NCBI GenBank assembly: GCA_963682085.1
Contig: OY821614.1
Location: 1,054,001 to 1,118,000 of the forward strand
DNA length: 64,000 nt
Reading direction: 5' to 3'
From: Thiodubiliella sp900128405
GTDB lineage: Bacteria; Pseudomonadota; Gammaproteobacteria; PS1; Pseudothioglobaceae
The number at the start of each line of letters is the position of its first letter. The first letter of the stretch is position 1. Below the pieces are notes generated by a model. That model was not told where the DNA came from and did not search any database. It saw only the letters and a program-made list of their open reading frames with translations. The translations under genes were made by a program, and so were the position numbers. This document shows positions 44,575 through 52,634 of the stretch, in pieces.

Positions 44575-46425
44575 ATGGATAAAATTAGCAATACCGCATC
44601 AGAAAATAAGATTTTTTCTACTAGATTAATATTGGCGCTCGTCTTCATCGTTATTTTGACTTTTATCCTAATTTCAAAACTTTACAATCTACAAATTAGC
44701 AATTATGACTATTACACCGAAGAATCTTTGGGTAATCAAATGCGTATGTTGCCCATTACTCCAATTCGTGGAAAAATCTTTGACCGTAATGGAAAAATGA
44801 TTGCTGGCAATCAACTCGCTTATAAACTCACACTCACACCTGAAAAAACCAAAAATGTTTCTGAAACGCTGTTGTTGCTTAAAAAATATAACTTTATTGA
44901 TGATAAAGATATTGGCATTTTTAATAAAAATAAAAAGCAATATAAAAAATTCCACAGCATACCACTTAAATACAAACTAAGCGAAAAACAAGTGGCAAAG
45001 TTTTTGGTTAACAACCAGTTTATTGGGGTTGATATTGAGTCTTATTTTCAAAGAATTTATCCTTACAACGACTCCAGCGTTCATGTAACTGGCTATGTCT
45101 CCAGAATGAACAAAAAAGACAAAGCCTTCTATAATAAAAAAGACTATTTAGGCACTTCTTTTGTAGGCAAGGTAGGTATTGAAAAACAATACGAATCATT
45201 GTTACACGGGAAAAATGGCAGAAAACAAATCGAACGCAATGTAACGGGCAGAGTTATTAATACGAAAATTATTCAAAAAGCGCAAAAAGGTTCAGATTTA
45301 TATCTTAGCATTGATTTGGATTTACAGAAAAAGGCAGAATCTTTACTCAAAGGCAAGCGTGGTGCCATTGTGGCAATTGATGTTCAAAATGGCGAAGTGT
45401 TGGCAATGGTAAGTATGCCCATTTACAATCCTAATTGGTTTGTCAATGGCATTTCACATAAAAATTATAAAAAACTTCAAACCTCAAAAGACATTCCACA
45501 ACTTAATCGTGCTATTCAAGGCTTGTATCCACCCGGTTCAACAATAAAACCAATGGTAGCACTAGTAGGTCTTGAACGAGGCACAATCACCTCTCACACC
45601 AAGACTTGGTGCCCAGGATATTTTAAATTGAAAAATGTTAAACGCAAATTTAATGACTGGAAACGCAATGGGCATGGGCAGGTTGATGTCAAAAGTTCCA
45701 TTGCTCAATCTTGCGATGTATTCTTTTACAAATTAGCAGACAAGATGGGCATTGACAACTTACACGATGGCTTAGAGCCTTTTAATTTTGGTGAAAAAAC
45801 AGGCATTGATCTCCCCGGAGAGCGTGGCGGTATCCTCCCTTCAAAAGCTTGGAAAAAAATCAACAAGAAAGAACCTTGGTATCGGGGAGAAACTTTAATT
45901 GCAGGTATTGGACAAGGGTTTATGACTACCAGCCCCTTGCAGTTAGCAGTTTCCACAGCGGCTTTAGCGAACAAAGGCGTGATTATTCAGCCAAAAATAC
46001 TAAAAAGCATACACACCTATGGCGAAGCCATTAAAGAAGTAAAAAAAGGCACTCGAAAACAAATCCCTATCAAAAATATTCGCAATTGGGAAGAGGTGAT
46101 TAAAGGTATGAAGCAAACCATTTATTCACCACGAGGCACAGCCAGAAAACTAAACAAAGACTTGAAATACACTTTGGCAGGAAAAACAGGCACAGCACAA
46201 GTATTTGGCTTAGATGCAGAAGAGCAATACATTGCAGCAAACTTAGATGAACGATTACGCGACCATGCATTATTCACAGGCTTTGCACCAATTAAAAACC
46301 CAAAAATCGCCATTGCTGTCATTGTAGAAAATGCAGGTAGTGGCAGTTCAAAAGCAGCGCCACTTGCTAAAAAATTGCTGGATGTTTATTTTGAAAAACA
46401 ATCCCTAGCTCAAGAGGCTTTGTAA
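44575..46425 (+). CDS. mrdA: Penicillin-binding protein 2 (MrdA), elongation transpeptidase
   Basis: PBP2 cross-links peptidoglycan during elongation together with RodA and MreBCD. The 616-residue protein has an N-terminal membrane helix (about 18-40), a dimerisation domain with ITPIRGKIFDRNGK, and a transpeptidase domain with SxxK in PPGSTIKP (Ser about 322), SQSCDVFFY (SxN-type) and KTGTAQ (about 535). rodA usually follows but is absent here. The 3' end overlaps the opposing small gene by 21 bp. Confidence 0.96.
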   Translation: MDKISNTASENKIFSTRLILALVFIVILTFILISKLYNLQISNYDYYTEESLGNQMRMLPITPIRGKIFDRNGKMIAGNQLAYKLTLTPEKTKNVSETLLLLKKYNFIDDKDIGIFNKNKKQYKKFHSIPLKYKLSEKQVAKFLVNNQFIGVDIESYFQRIYPYNDSSVHVTGYVSRMNKKDKAFYNKKDYLGTSFVGKVGIEKQYESLLHGKNGRKQIERNVTGRVINTKIIQKAQKGSDLYLSIDLDLQKKAESLLKGKRGAIVAIDVQNGEVLAMVSMPIYNPNWFVNGISHKNYKKLQTSKDIPQLNRAIQGLYPPGSTIKPMVALVGLERGTITSHTKTWCPGYFKLKNVKRKFNDWKRNGHGQVDVKSSIAQSCDVFFYKLADKMGIDNLHDGLEPFNFGEKTGIDLPGERGGILPSKAWKKINKKEPWYRGETLIAGIGQGFMTTSPLQLAVSTAALANKGVIIQPKILKSIHTYGEAIKEVKKGTRKQIPIKNIRNWEEVIKGMKQTIYSPRGTARKLNKDLKYTLAGKTGTAQVFGLDAEEQYIAANLDERLRDHALFTGFAPIKNPKIAIAVIVENAGSGSSKAAPLAKKLLDVYFEKQSLAQEAL

Positions 46426-46779
46426 CTGCACTGGTTGAACTGGAAAAGTTAGGGTTGCATCCATTCTATATCGTTGCATTAATTGATTGAGTTGCGGCTG
46501 GTTAATTTTATCGTATAACACAATAATTTTGACTTCAGGAGAATGGCTTTCAAGGGTGGCTAACAAGGATTCAATATTACTTACCCTATCACGAAATTCT
46601 GGATTGTGACTAAATTCTGCCACCAGCACTTGGTATTGATTTTTCTTTGCTAATTTAACTGCCTTTCTTTGTGAATTTTCAAAATCCACAGTAAAGCCTA
46701 ATTCAACAAATAGTGGTGTGAAATCATCAAACCCACCTTCATCAATAAAAAATAATAAATTAGGCATTTTGCATTGCAT
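46405..46779 (-). CDS. Unrecognised small protein, possibly a degenerate response-regulator receiver fold
   Basis: The 124-residue protein reads NLLFFIDEGGFDDFTPLFVE…VLVAEFSHNPEFRDRV…VKIIVLYDKINQPQLNQLMQ…ATLTFPVQPVQLQSLL. The alternating strand-helix pattern and final P-V-x-x-x-L-x-S-L resemble a CheY-like receiver, but the phospho-accepting aspartate is replaced (AEF), so it would not be phosphorylated in the standard way. It overlaps the end of tgt by 20 bp and the end of mrdA on the other strand by 21 bp. Confidence 0.55.
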   Translation of the reverse strand: MQCKMPNLLFFIDEGGFDDFTPLFVELGFTVDFENSQRKAVKLAKKNQYQVLVAEFSHNPEFRDRVSNIESLLATLESHSPEVKIIVLYDKINQPQLNQLMQRYRMDATLTFPVQPVQLQSLLS

Positions 46780-47872
46780 AGAAGGATTGCTTAAATTCTA
46801 CAAAGGCATTATTCTCAATCGCTGCACGCATTTGTTGCATTAAATCTTGATAATAATGTAGATTGTGAATGGTATTAAGTCGCGCACCTAATATTTCGTT
46901 TTTTCGTTGCAAATGGTGTAAATAAGAGCGAGAATAATTTTGACAAGTGTAACAACCACATCGCTCATCTAAAGGTTTAATATCTAGTTTATATTGTGCA
47001 TTGCGAATTTTTACAATACCGTTTGAGGTGAATAAATACCCGTTTCGAGCATTGCGTGTTGGCATAACACAATCAAACATATCAATACCTCGCTCAACTG
47101 CTTCTACCAAATCACTTGGCGTGCCTACGCCCATTAAATATCGGGGCTTGTCGCTCGGCAATTGCTCAGGTAAATAATCCAATACTTTTATCATTTCTTC
47201 CTTAGGCTCACCCACACTCAAGCCACCAATTGCAAATCCATCAAAATCAATATTGATGAGTGCTGAAGCTGATTCACAGCGTAAATCTTCATACATACCG
47301 CCTTGCACAATGCCAAACAATGCATTCTTATTACCCAATGCTTGATGTGCATCTTTGGAGCGTTGTGCCCAACGCAAAGACAATTGCATAGATTGGTCTG
47401 CGGTGGCTTTGTCGGCTGGATATGGGGTGCATTCATCAAAAATCATCACAATATCTGCACCTAAATCAAACTGAATTTTTATTGATTCTTCTGGCCCCAT
47501 AAAAATTTTAGCACCATCTTTAGGTGAGCGAAAATCCACCCCTGCTTCACTAATTTTTCTCATATCGCCCAAACTAAACACCTGAAAACCACCTGAATCA
47601 GTCAAAATTGGCCCTTGCCAATGCATAAAATCATGCAAATCACCGTGTGCTTTAATCACATCAGTACCGGGGGTAATGGCCAAATGAAAAGTGTTACCGA
47701 GAATAATTTGTGCACCAATTTCCTCAACTTCCTCAGGTGTCATGGCTTTTACCGTGCCATAAGTGCCAACTGGCATAAATGCGGGCGTTTCAACCGCACC
47801 TCGTTCAAAAGTTAGGGTGCCTCGTCTGGCTTTTTGGTCTGTATTTTTTAGTTTAAACTTCATTTTATTCAC
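46760..47872 (-). CDS. tgt: tRNA-guanine transglycosylase Tgt
   Basis: The enzyme exchanges guanine-34 for preQ1 in queuosine synthesis. The 370-residue protein has the nucleophile region MPVGTYGTVKAMTPEEV, DSGGFQVFSLGD, the catalytic IGGLSVGEPKEEM and the zinc site CGCYTCQNYSRSYLHHL (about 307-323). queA usually precedes it; here it follows an ABC exporter, which it overlaps by 8 bp. Confidence 0.97.
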   Translation of the reverse strand: MNKMKFKLKNTDQKARRGTLTFERGAVETPAFMPVGTYGTVKAMTPEEVEEIGAQIILGNTFHLAITPGTDVIKAHGDLHDFMHWQGPILTDSGGFQVFSLGDMRKISEAGVDFRSPKDGAKIFMGPEESIKIQFDLGADIVMIFDECTPYPADKATADQSMQLSLRWAQRSKDAHQALGNKNALFGIVQGGMYEDLRCESASALINIDFDGFAIGGLSVGEPKEEMIKVLDYLPEQLPSDKPRYLMGVGTPSDLVEAVERGIDMFDCVMPTRNARNGYLFTSNGIVKIRNAQYKLDIKPLDERCGCYTCQNYSRSYLHHLQRKNEILGARLNTIHNLHYYQDLMQQMRAAIENNAFVEFKQSFYAMQNA

Positions 47873-49643
47873 TTATTTGTATTTGCCACAATTTGGCGTA
47901 TTCACCCTTGGCTTTTAACAACTGAGTATGCGTGCCACTTTCTTGCACCCTACCATTATCAAGCACGATAATTTTATCAGCATCTACAATAGTAGAAAGA
48001 CGATGTGCAATTACCAGTGTAGAAGTTTTTTTACTGAGTGTGTTAATCGCCTTTTGCACCATTTTTTCACTATAAGAATCCAATGCTGAAGTCGCTTCAT
48101 CAAAAATTAAAATAGGAGGATTTTTAAGCAAAACTCTAGCAATCGCCATACGCTGCTTCTCACCCCCTGATAATTTAAGCCCTCGTTCACCAACCAAAGT
48201 ATCGTAACCTTGGGGCAACGCATTAATAAATTTATCAATAAAAGCCGACTTTGCCGCCGCCTCTACCTCCTGTTGAGTTGCCCCCTGTTTTCCATAGGCA
48301 ATATTATAATAAATACTTTCATTAAACATCACTGTATCTTGTGGCACAACGCCAATGGCTGATTGCACAGAATGTTGGTCAAGGGTTTTAATATCTTGCC
48401 CATCGATTAGGATTGCCCCGCTATCCACATCATAAAATCGAAATAATAATTTAGCCAATGTCGATTTTCCAGAACCAGATTGACCAACAATTGCCACTTT
48501 TTGTCCCGATTCAATCGAAAAATCCACCTCTTTTAGCACCTTATCCTTACCTTCATAAGCAAAAGAAACACGCTCAAATTCAACCTTGCCTTGACTTATT
48601 TTTATCTTAGGTGCACCCTCAGGACTACATACTTTCGCACGGCGATCAAGTAAATCAAACATATTGTTCATATCAATAAAATTATGCTTAATTTGCCGAT
48701 ACACTATACCCAAAGAACCCAATGGTATAAATAATTGCAATAACAAAGCTTGAATCATAATCATATCACCAAGACTCAGATTTTTATTTGCCACACCTTG
48801 AGCAGCTAAAATCAAAACAACCGTAACTCCTACGGCAATAATTGCACCCTGAACAAAATTAAGTGCTGTCATTGAAGTAAAACTTTTGGTAGCAACATCT
48901 TCCCAACGGCTCATCGTTTTATCATAACGATTTACCTCAAAATCCTTGCGATTGAAATACTTAACCGTTTCATAATTAATCAAACTATCCACCGCATTAG
49001 TATTAGCATCAGACTGCATATCGTTCATCTCATAGCGATATTTCATCCGCCAAGTGGTGATTGCCAAAGTAAATGCCACATAAAGCACCACAGTTAACAA
49101 TGAAATACCTGCAAAGAAAACATCATAATTCATCCACAACAAGCCAATCACCAAAATAATTTCAAAAAATGACGGCAGAATGTTAAAAACAAAAATAGAC
49201 AACAGTGTGGAAACACTTTGAGTACCACGATCAATATCACGAGTAATGCCACCAATACGGCGATCTAAATGAAAAGACAAATCCAATGTATGTAAGTGCT
49301 TAAAAACACCAAGTGCAATCAAATGCATAGCATGATAACGCACACGCGCAAACACCGCATCCCTCAGTTCATTAAACAAAGAACTGCTTAAACGCAACGC
49401 ACCATAAGCAAACAACAATCCCAAAGGCAACACCACCAGCACATCAGGCTGATCAAGCGTATCCACAATCCCTTTAAGCGCCACCGGAACCGCCACATTT
49501 GCCAATTTGGCAATAATCAAAAATAGCGTTGCCAAAATAACACGAGTGTGCATTTTCAACAAGTAGGGCATCAGTTTTTTTAGAACTTTAATATCTTGAG
49601 TTTTGAAATCACTTGCCTTGGTTTGTTTGTTAAATCCCTGCAT
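47865..49643 (-). CDS. Atm1/HMT1-type ABC exporter (fused permease-ATPase)
   Basis: The 592-residue half-transporter has six membrane helices (about 30-315) and an ATPase domain with Walker A GQSGSGKST (about 386), signature LSGGEKQRMAIARV and Walker B PILIFDEATSAL. The permease motifs FHLDRRIGGITRDIDRGTQ and NYETVKYFNRKDFE (about 225) are distinctive for the Atm1 (ABCB7) subfamily, which exports glutathione-bound sulfur or metal species. That role fits a sulfur-metabolising host but is inferred. Confidence 0.9.
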   Translation of the reverse strand: MQGFNKQTKASDFKTQDIKVLKKLMPYLLKMHTRVILATLFLIIAKLANVAVPVALKGIVDTLDQPDVLVVLPLGLLFAYGALRLSSSLFNELRDAVFARVRYHAMHLIALGVFKHLHTLDLSFHLDRRIGGITRDIDRGTQSVSTLLSIFVFNILPSFFEIILVIGLLWMNYDVFFAGISLLTVVLYVAFTLAITTWRMKYRYEMNDMQSDANTNAVDSLINYETVKYFNRKDFEVNRYDKTMSRWEDVATKSFTSMTALNFVQGAIIAVGVTVVLILAAQGVANKNLSLGDMIMIQALLLQLFIPLGSLGIVYRQIKHNFIDMNNMFDLLDRRAKVCSPEGAPKIKISQGKVEFERVSFAYEGKDKVLKEVDFSIESGQKVAIVGQSGSGKSTLAKLLFRFYDVDSGAILIDGQDIKTLDQHSVQSAIGVVPQDTVMFNESIYYNIAYGKQGATQQEVEAAAKSAFIDKFINALPQGYDTLVGERGLKLSGGEKQRMAIARVLLKNPPILIFDEATSALDSYSEKMVQKAINTLSKKTSTLVIAHRLSTIVDADKIIVLDNGRVQESGTHTQLLKAKGEYAKLWQIQISE

Positions 49644-49646
49644 TTT

Positions 49647-50075
49647 CTAAAACCTTTTATCGTTTACTGGATAATCATAAGGCAAAACAGCACCTTTTTC
49701 TAAAGCAATTTTTACCACATCTCCAGCCCTAAATTGATCAGAGTTTTGCAACAATTCCTGTTGCCAAAAACTGTGCATTTCACACATTTGTGGATGCGTA
49801 TGATTACACCCCAATACATGAAAACTACATTCACCCACTCGCCAAGGCCCATCACCTGTTATCTCACCCTCAATCAAATGAATACTATATTTTGGGTCTT
49901 TTTCCCAAAACAATTCAAAATACAAAATACCTTTTGGATGCTGAAAAATCTCCTCAATCACCCGAGTTTCACCATTGGAATATTTGATATACAATGGTGA
50001 TTTCAGGGTAAATATTTTATTCATTTTATCTAGATTTTCAATAGCCTGTTCAACGATAGTTTTAGTCAATTCCAA
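49647..50075 (-). CDS. Unrecognised soluble protein with a Cys/His-rich segment
   Basis: The 142-residue protein has no signal peptide. Its centre is predicted beta-rich (RVIEEIFQHPKGILYFELFW), and residues 102-119 contain CSFHVLGCNHTHPQMCEMHS, with three cysteines and four histidines that could bind a metal. It lies 3 bp upstream of the Atm1-type exporter start on the same strand, so the two are probably co-transcribed and functionally linked. I do not recognise the family. Confidence 0.6.
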   Translation of the reverse strand: MELTKTIVEQAIENLDKMNKIFTLKSPLYIKYSNGETRVIEEIFQHPKGILYFELFWEKDPKYSIHLIEGEITGDGPWRVGECSFHVLGCNHTHPQMCEMHSFWQQELLQNSDQFRAGDVVKIALEKGAVLPYDYPVNDKRF

Positions 50076-50106
50076 TAATGTCTTACTTTTATCTGTAGTT
50101 TATAAC

Positions 50107-50150
50107 TAATTACCAAACTGGAAAAAAGTGGATTCTTGATAATTACTCAT
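50107..50150. repeat. Internal fragment of a GAGACC-family MITE
   Basis: TTACCAAACTGGAAAAAAGT…TGATAATTACTCAT matches the middle of the copy at 6472-6585 (TTACCAAGTTAGTAAAAAGT…TGATGATTATTCAT), without recognisable ends. Confidence 0.45.
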
Positions 50151-50319
50151 CTTTCTACCACTCTATTTTTTGCTTAATAAATCATTAGTTTTTTAGTTGT
50201 TTCATCGGCTTAACAATAAAGCCAATAATATTGCCCCACCAGCGATTACTAAACCAGCTGTTAAGTCTGTATTTGTTCAAAATAAGAAGCTTTAGATGTT
50301 GCCTGAAATTGTTGAGTAT

Positions 50320-50408
50320 TATAGCTTACAACCAGCAGATACCTTTGTGCAACCCGTAGTCGGGTTCCATATTTGTTTTGCCCATTCTATTTGTATTTTT
50401 GTGCTCAT
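50320..50408 (-). pseudogene. N-terminal fragment of a DUF5131 (phage Gp37/Gp68-like) protein
   Basis: From an ATG at 50408 the minus strand reads MSTKIQIEWAKQIWNPTTGC then TKVSAGCKL and stops. This is the opening of DUF5131 proteins, which have K-I-E-W-T…W-N-P-x-x-G-C-T-K-V-S-x-G-C-x-x-C-Y and are radical-SAM-like proteins found on phages and mobile islands. Only about 28 residues remain. The rest of the interval 50150-50528 holds no supported gene. Confidence 0.6.
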
Positions 50409-50528
50409 TTTCAACTGGCACTCTGATATTGTCTTTACCTGCTTGCATGATAAAAATTAGGAATTCTGCGGTGGATTTTTTTTAATGGTTAAATTTTTGG
50501 TCACTTTATTAATTCCAAGTTCTTTCGG

Positions 50529-50990
50529 TTAATTGGTTATTTTATTGATACTTCGCATAACTCTAGCTATTCTACTGATTGCATACCAAAGCAATAAAAA
50601 TACTAAGGTGATATCAATAATTAATATTAAATCAATATAAATACTTTTGAATTTTGAATTTTGATAATCAAAAAACTGAAGTATAAAACTAATAACTAAA
50701 TTAAAGAATAACAAATTCATCAGCCAATAAAAATTAGTTGTTAAAGAATAATAAGCATTGGTCTCTTGCAATCTTTTTGTTACTTTTTCTCCTAACATTG
50801 AAGAAATTATCGTAAAACAAGTTAAAACAAATCCCAAAAGAATTGAATTGAAAGTAATAAAGTTATCAAGTATTTTTTCAATTTTTCCATATTGATTAGA
50901 TATTAAAAAATATCCTAAAAAAATAACCAATATTAGCCAAAACAACATAGTTATTTTTTGTTTTTTATTAAAAATTTTACGCCTCTTCAT
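50529..50990 (-). CDS. Small four-helix membrane protein, possible effector of a two-gene module
   Basis: The 153-residue protein has a basic N-terminus (MKRRKIFNKKQK) and four predicted membrane helices (about 13-30, 43-65, 86-107 and 117-138). A cytoplasmic loop after helix 2 (SSMLGEKVTKRLQETNAYYS) separates the pairs. Codon use is extremely A/T-rich compared with the neighbours. It overlaps the upstream gene by 14 bp. I do not recognise a family. Small multi-helix proteins coupled to a soluble partner are common as membrane-damaging effectors in abortive-infection systems, so this is one possibility. Confidence 0.55.
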   Translation of the reverse strand: MKRRKIFNKKQKITMLFWLILVIFLGYFLISNQYGKIEKILDNFITFNSILLGFVLTCFTIISSMLGEKVTKRLQETNAYYSLTTNFYWLMNLLFFNLVISFILQFFDYQNSKFKSIYIDLILIIDITLVFLLLWYAISRIARVMRSINKITN

Positions 50991-51785
50991 TGCTACTCAC
51001 TAATTGCAATAATCTATACTGAAAATCTAATGTGTCAAAACTACCATTATTAACTTCAATATTTAATAATTCATATTTAGCAAATTCAGACAATTTAATT
51101 GGGCTTCGGTTACCATCAATCGTAAATGAGGCATCTAAAACTTTTTTGCTTCTAAATAAGTTAGAAATTTTTTCAATAAGAGTCTCGCTAACACTTCCGA
51201 GAGTCATTTTGTAAGATAGTGTTCTTTCTGTGTAACTAGCACCGTCTAAAAAATCATCTCCCATCTCAACATCATCGCCACTTTCTTTGGCAATAATATT
51301 CGCTCCTTCTTTTGTGGTTTTAACCTTAATTTGAGAGATAGCACCTCTATATTTATACAGTTGTTTTACCGCATCATTCCTAATAATTGCTTGTATGCCT
51401 ACGCCACTAGGCAAATCATTTATATGTGTTTTAACTAAAAGCTTTGACAATAAACTATTAGGATTGGCACTTACATGGGGATTGTTTTGCATGATAACTT
51501 TTAAGTCGCTTGGACTATAAATAAAATGAGAAGACTCTATAATATCAGATTCTAAATAACTTTCTTTTGGATCGTGAGCACTGCCTACCATAGGTTTTTC
51601 AATTTCTCTAACCTTGCAAATTCTACCAACAATATAACCGCCATCTTCCTTTATATCTCTTAGTTGTATATGGTTTCCTCTATATTCAATGCTATTTTCA
51701 GGGTTTTTTATATTTTTTAAATTTAAAATTTTATATCCACATCAGATTTAAAATAAAATACCTTTGCCTCTCTAGTGCTACTCAT
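50977..51785 (-). pseudogene. Soluble protein of unknown family, coupled to the four-helix protein, with a 5' frameshift
   Basis: The intact 3' frame begins at ATG 51591 (204 residues, MVGSAHDPKESYLESDIIES…LLQLVSSNEEA), but the same frame is open further upstream to about 51730, reading LKNIKNPENSIEYRGNHIQL and GGYIVGRICKVREIEKP. An ATG at 51785, with a GAAGAAAA ribosome binding site, starts MSSTREAKVFYFKSDVDIK in another frame, which stops at 51723. Adding one A in the run at about 51726-51729 joins the two into a protein of about 268 residues. Either the gene is broken or frameshifting restores it. I do not recognise the family. Confidence 0.55.
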
Positions 51786-51905
51786 TATATTTTCTTCATA
51801 TAAAAAAATAATATTTTAACAGTTTCAAAAACTCAATTATTGCTTTAATGTAATTGATTGTTACTTTAATGTGATTGCTAGTTTTTTTAAAGAAGAGGCT
51901 TCCCC

Positions 51906-51935
51906 TTGTTCCCACGCTTTGAATGGGAATGCATA
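51906..51935. repeat. REP-like palindrome, left border of a RAYT remnant
   Basis: TTGTTCCCACGCTTTGAATGGGAATGCATA is the GTTCCCACGC…GGGAAnGCATA palindrome type common in gammaproteobacteria next to RAYT transposases. The inverted counterpart is at 52509-52541. Confidence 0.65.
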
Positions 51936-51949
51936 TTTTATACTTAAAG

Positions 51950-52490
51950 TCACTCATCTAAGGATCTCAAAGCCCCTTCATCACCCAAATAATTTTTAGC
52001 ACTAGAATAAATATCGCCAATAATCTGCCCTCTCAACATAACCGTGCTTCACAGGATTGTGATGAATATAATCTATCTTTTGTTGTATTATTTTCTCATT
52101 TTAAATCAATTCAGGATGACACCATTCTTGCTAAAATTGATACTGCCTATCGCTTTTGTGAGCTTTTTTATAAAACGCTAACTGCTCTAATATTTGCCTA
52201 ATATTATTTTGAGATAAATAGGCTAAAAGTTTTTTAACAGTATGTGCTTTAAATCGCATAATATCTTTGCTTAAATTATCACCTTATAAAATTAGATGAG
52301 CGTGATTTTCTAAAACAACAAATGCTATTGTTTTTAACCTCTTTTTGCTTAAAAAATTTAATGATTCTAATAAAATATTAACGGTTTCAAGTCTAGTGAA
52401 CACAGGTATTTAGTGCAATACTATCAAAGTTACAAAATGTGGTATTGGTTGGCTGGTTATTTTATATCTGCTCGCCCATGAGTGGTTAAT
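51950..52490 (-). pseudogene. REP-associated tyrosine transposase (RAYT, Y1_Tnp), inactivated by several stop codons
   Basis: One minus-strand frame reads …PIPHFVTLIVLH*IPVFTRL, then FVVLENHAHLIL (the His-x-His metal motif), KDIMRFKAHTVKKLLAYLSQ, RQYQF*QEWCHPELI*, QQKIDYIHHNPVKHGYVERA (carrying the catalytic tyrosine), and YLGDEGALRSLDE before the TGA at 51950-51952. Four internal TAA/TAG codons interrupt it and no start remains. The ends are flanked by inverted REP palindromes. RAYTs are IS200/IS605-like single-strand transposases that spread REPs. It is dead but clearly recognisable. Confidence 0.85.
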
Positions 52491-52508
52491 TTGGTTGGTT
52501 AGTATACA

Positions 52509-52541
52509 TTCCTGTGCACAGCGTGGGAACGAGGAAAACGC
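52509..52541. repeat. REP-like palindrome, right border of the RAYT remnant
   Basis: CATTCCTGTGCACAGCGTGGGAACGAGG, read on the other strand, is CCTCGTTCCCACGCTGTGCA…, the inverted partner of the copy at 51906. The sequence from here to 52634 contains no gene. Confidence 0.65.
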
Positions 52542-52634
52542 CTTGAACACCGAAAAATTAGGGGTGCAACGAGTAATTTTTCCGTGTGCAACAATTTGTT
52601 AAACGCTCTCAATCTCATCAAGTGCCTGATAATG

